The notes under the pieces are model-generated. The model saw only the letters and a list, made by a program, of their open reading frames with translations, searched no databases and had not been told where the DNA came from. Positions 61,615 to 64,000 of a stretch of 64,000 nucleotides of DNA are shown piece after piece. A program made the position numbers and the translations under genes. Within the stretch, counting starts at the first letter, position 1. Every line of letters begins with the position of its first letter. Origin of the DNA: Glandiceps talaboti. Its lineage: Eukaryota; Hemichordata; Enteropneusta; Spengelidae. The stretch is from the NCBI RefSeq assembly GCF_964340395.1, contig NC_135567.1, positions 310,001 to 374,000 on the forward strand, read 5' to 3'.

Positions 61615-61769
61615 TTTTTTTTCTTCCATCACAATCCAAAACACAATGACCCCCCCCCCCCATCCACAATTTTCAAAACAGCATGACCCCCCCCCCCTAC
61701 TACCAATTTCAAAAACAGGGTGACCCCTCCCAGTGCACCCCCCCCCAGGCCGAAGAAACTGACCGGTCC
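61615..61769. mobile_element. Truncated second copy of the TIR element (right end)
   Basis: Ends in the same AGGCCGAAGAAACTGACCG plus GTCC terminus and is followed by the same TTATGCACACACTCCTTGG as the full copy. Its body has three modules of AAAACA..(A/G)TGACCCCCC with long C runs, like the pair at 60,645-60,705 in the full element. No left end was found. The shared flank suggests a local duplication that included the element end, rather than a separate insertion. Confidence 0.7.
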
Positions 61770-62009
61770 TTATGCACACACTCCTTGGAATCGCAGTAGT
61801 TGGTGTCTGTACGCACACCTTGGAATTGCAGTAGTCGGTGTCTGTTATGCACGCACACCTTGGAATCGCAGTAGGCGGTGTCTGTTATGCACGCACACCT
61901 TGGAATCGCAGTAGTCGGTGTCTGTTGTGCACGCACACCTTGGAATCGCAGTAGTCGGTGTCTGTTGTGCACGCACACATTGGAATTGCAGTAGTCGGTG
62001 TCTGTTGTC
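61770..62009. repeat. 40-bp array, right part (about 6 copies)
   Basis: Same unit as 60451-60550 (AATCGCAGTAGTCGGTGTCT). Variants are GTTATGCACG/GTTGTGCACG, AGTTGG, AGGCGG and the 34-bp form with TGTACGCACACC. Confidence 0.95.
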
Positions 62010-62444
62010 GCATTCTACGAAAACCTCGTCCATCAATCTTTTATTACTGATCACAAATTTACATGAATGTAAAGTCTTTTCCTGCAAGTGAACCCAGACC
62101 ATATTCAACGTGTTTATCGAAATATGGATGTTATGACAATCATAATATACTATTGGTCGGAACTTGGGTTGTAATTCAAAATATACTTTACGTGAGTATT
62201 GGAAAATCCGGTGACTGAACTTGAAGGTGACGTAATAGAGTGTAAATGGTGGGCAGCTAAAATAAAAACCACGTACATAGTCAGAGCGTAATAGAGAGAA
62301 GAAGACACGAACACTGTGTTACAAGAATAAAATCACATCGACACGTGTTAATATACCAAAAAAGAAGCGACTAAATCTGAACAAAACTGATTGTTAGTGT
62401 GTGTACTTGACAAAATGATCACCCTGTCCAAACCAGCTTGAACT
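62010..62444. other. Single-copy spacer
   Basis: About 430 bp, no recognised feature. Confidence 0.55.
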
Positions 62445-63449
62445 GGTGTATTCAAACTAAAATGCGATGGTGCATTATTCGAACTAAAATGCGATGGTGC
62501 ATTCGAACTAAAATGCGATGGTGCATTATTCGAACTAAAATGCGATGGTGCATTCGAACTAAAATGCGATGGTGCATTATTCGAACTAAAATGCGATGGT
62601 GCATTCGAACTAAAATGCGATGGTGCATTATTCGAACTAAAATGCGATGGTGCATTCGAACTAAAATGCGATGGTGCATTATTCGAACTAAAATGCGATG
62701 GTGCATTCGAACTAAAATGCGATGGTGCATTATTCGAACTAAAATGCGATGGTGTATTCAAACTAAAATGCGATGGTGCATTCAAACTAAAATGCGATGG
62801 TGCATTATTCGAACTAAAATGCGATGGTGCGTTCAAACTAAAATGCGATGGTGCGTTCAAACTAAAAAGCGATGGTGCATTCGAACTAAAATGCGATGGT
62901 GCATTATTCGAACTAAAATGCGATGGTGCATTCGAACTAAAATGCGATGGTGCATTATTCGAACTAAAAAGCGATGGTGCATTCGAACTAAAATGCGATG
63001 GTGCGTTCAAACTAAAATGCGATGGTGCGTTCAAACTAAAATGCGATGGTGCATTCAAACTAAAATGCGATGGTGCATTATTCGAACTAAAATGCGATGG
63101 TGCATTCGAACTAAAATGCGATGGTGCGTTCAAACTAAAAAGCGATGGTGGATTCGAACTAAAATGCGATGGTGCATTCGAACTAAGGTGCGATGGTGCA
63201 TTCGAACTAAAATGCGATGGTGCATTCGAACTAAAATGCGATGGTGCGTTCGAACTAAAATGGGATGGTGCGTTCGAACTAAAATGCGATGGTGCATTAT
63301 TCGAACTAAAATGCGATGGTGTATTCGAACTAAGGTGCGATGGTGCATTCGAACTAAAATGCGATGGTGCGTTCGAACTAAAATGCTATGATGTATTCGA
63401 CTAAAATGTGACAGTGCATTCAAACTAAAATGCTCTGCATTCGAACTAA
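62445..63449. repeat. 24/27-bp minisatellite, about 40 copies
   Basis: Units GCGATGGTGCATTCGAACTA plus AAAT (24 bp) alternate with a 27-bp form with an extra ATT (GCATTATTCGAAC). The left part is a regular 51-bp dimer repeated about six times. Both lengths are multiples of three, so frames of 261 codons (minus) and 317 codons (plus) stay open on opposite strands. Such dual-strand openness argues for periodicity, not coding. Each unit has the palindrome TTCGAA. The right end decays (GCTATGATG, TGTGACAGTG). Confidence 0.97.
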
Positions 63450-63823
63450 CACATAATACTGTAATCACATTTTCTTGGCAAAAAAGCCATTCTGAAAAAA
63501 TCAAAATAACAAGAAATTATACCATGTAATTATAAAATATATACCCAAACTATATAAGATACCTGAAAATAAATGGTTTGTAAATTGTCATGCGATGTCG
63601 TCACACTTCACGTGTTATATTGTCACACGTCATGTGTTATTGACACGTACCTGATTGTTCGTTACCTCAAGCTATTCACACCCAATAATAATTTCTATAA
63701 TAAAGTTTTTTTTTAAATACTGGTAGTTTGTACAACAAAACTTTAAAAAGAGGCACTTAGGTGGTATTTTGATAGCGTAACAAAATCATTCACAACCTAT
63801 TTTCATTTGGTGTCTCGTCTAAC
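63450..63823. other. AT-rich spacer
   Basis: About 370 bp. A small duplicated phrase TGTCACAC(T)TCACGTGTTAT / TGTCACACGTCATGTGTTAT occurs near 63,600-63,642. No gene. Confidence 0.5.
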
Positions 63824-64000
63824 ACGTATATTTATCAACACATCGGCCATTTTGTATTCTATTGCGTATATTTATCAACACATCGACCATTTTGTATTCT
63901 ATTGCGTATATTTATCAACACATCGACCATTTTGTATTCTATTGCGTATATTTATCAATACATCGGCCATTTTGTATTCTATTGCATATATTTATCAATA
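63824..64000. repeat. 40-bp minisatellite running off the right edge
   Basis: At least 4.4 copies of GTATATTTATCAACACATCG plus (G/A)CCATTTTGTATTCTATTGC; the right border is beyond the window. Unrelated to the other two 40-bp arrays. Confidence 0.97.

Noticed and set aside
62348-63391. Overlapping 261- and 317-codon frames on opposite strands
   Set aside because: Both come from 24/27-bp units divisible by three; simultaneous openness on both strands indicates periodicity, not coding.

Overview
The window is non-coding eukaryotic DNA, AT-rich, and extraordinarily dense in tandem repeats. The organism looks like a marine invertebrate; a lophotrochozoan such as a mollusc is plausible but unproven. 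Reasons: no prokaryotic gene density or operons, spliceosomal-type exon borders, CA/ATGT/CTGT/TTA microsatellites, LINE-like remnants, and interspersed elements built from tandem modules, a CA microsatellite and a terminal hairpin. By adding up array lengths, roughly 34 kb (a little over half) lies in more than twenty mostly unrelated minisatellite arrays with units of about 20 to 58 bp.

Layout. 1-1593: 58-bp array entering from the left. 1.6-5.6 kb: spacers, a perfect 8-copy 39-bp array, a 40-bp array that has amplified the last codons of what looks like a LINE reverse-transcriptase ORF, and a second LINE-tail-like fragment on the minus strand. 5.6-9.5 kb: 26-bp, 19/20-bp and 32/34-bp arrays. 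9.7-17.8 kb: a 40-bp array of about 190 copies, split by a 549-bp insertion ending in a 142-bp hairpin, and containing a 2,122-bp tandem segmental duplication. 18.3-22.4 kb: 48-bp array. 23.1-26.2 kb: 27-bp array. 26.3-26.7 kb: first copy of dispersed family A. 28.9-32.0 kb: 24-bp array of about 128 copies that leaves a 1,031-codon frame open. 32.1-33.1 kb: 35-bp array. 33.6-36.6 kb: mixed mobile-element territory with an inverted repeat pair 2.2 kb apart, a decayed exon resembling the P2X7-receptor-C-terminal-like family, and a full copy of family A. 37.1-43.2 kb: ATGT, 34-bp, 28-bp and second 34-bp arrays. 44.3-45.9 kb: more family A. 46.0-51.2 kb: 35-, 27/37-, 29- and 32-bp arrays between AT-rich spacers. 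51.2-60.1 kb: mostly single-copy sequence, visibly richer in CG in its right half, holding the one convincing coding exon (minus strand, 57049-57221). 60.1-62.0 kb: microsatellites and a 743-bp TIR element inserted inside a 40-bp array. 62.4-63.4 kb: 24/27-bp array. 63.8-64.0 kb: another 40-bp array running off the right edge.

Apart from that exon and the decayed P2X7-like exon, I see no supportable protein-coding gene, no tRNA or rRNA, and no CRISPR. Long open frames inside the arrays arise because the unit length is a multiple of three. No genes act together here; the biology is repeat birth, expansion and insertion.
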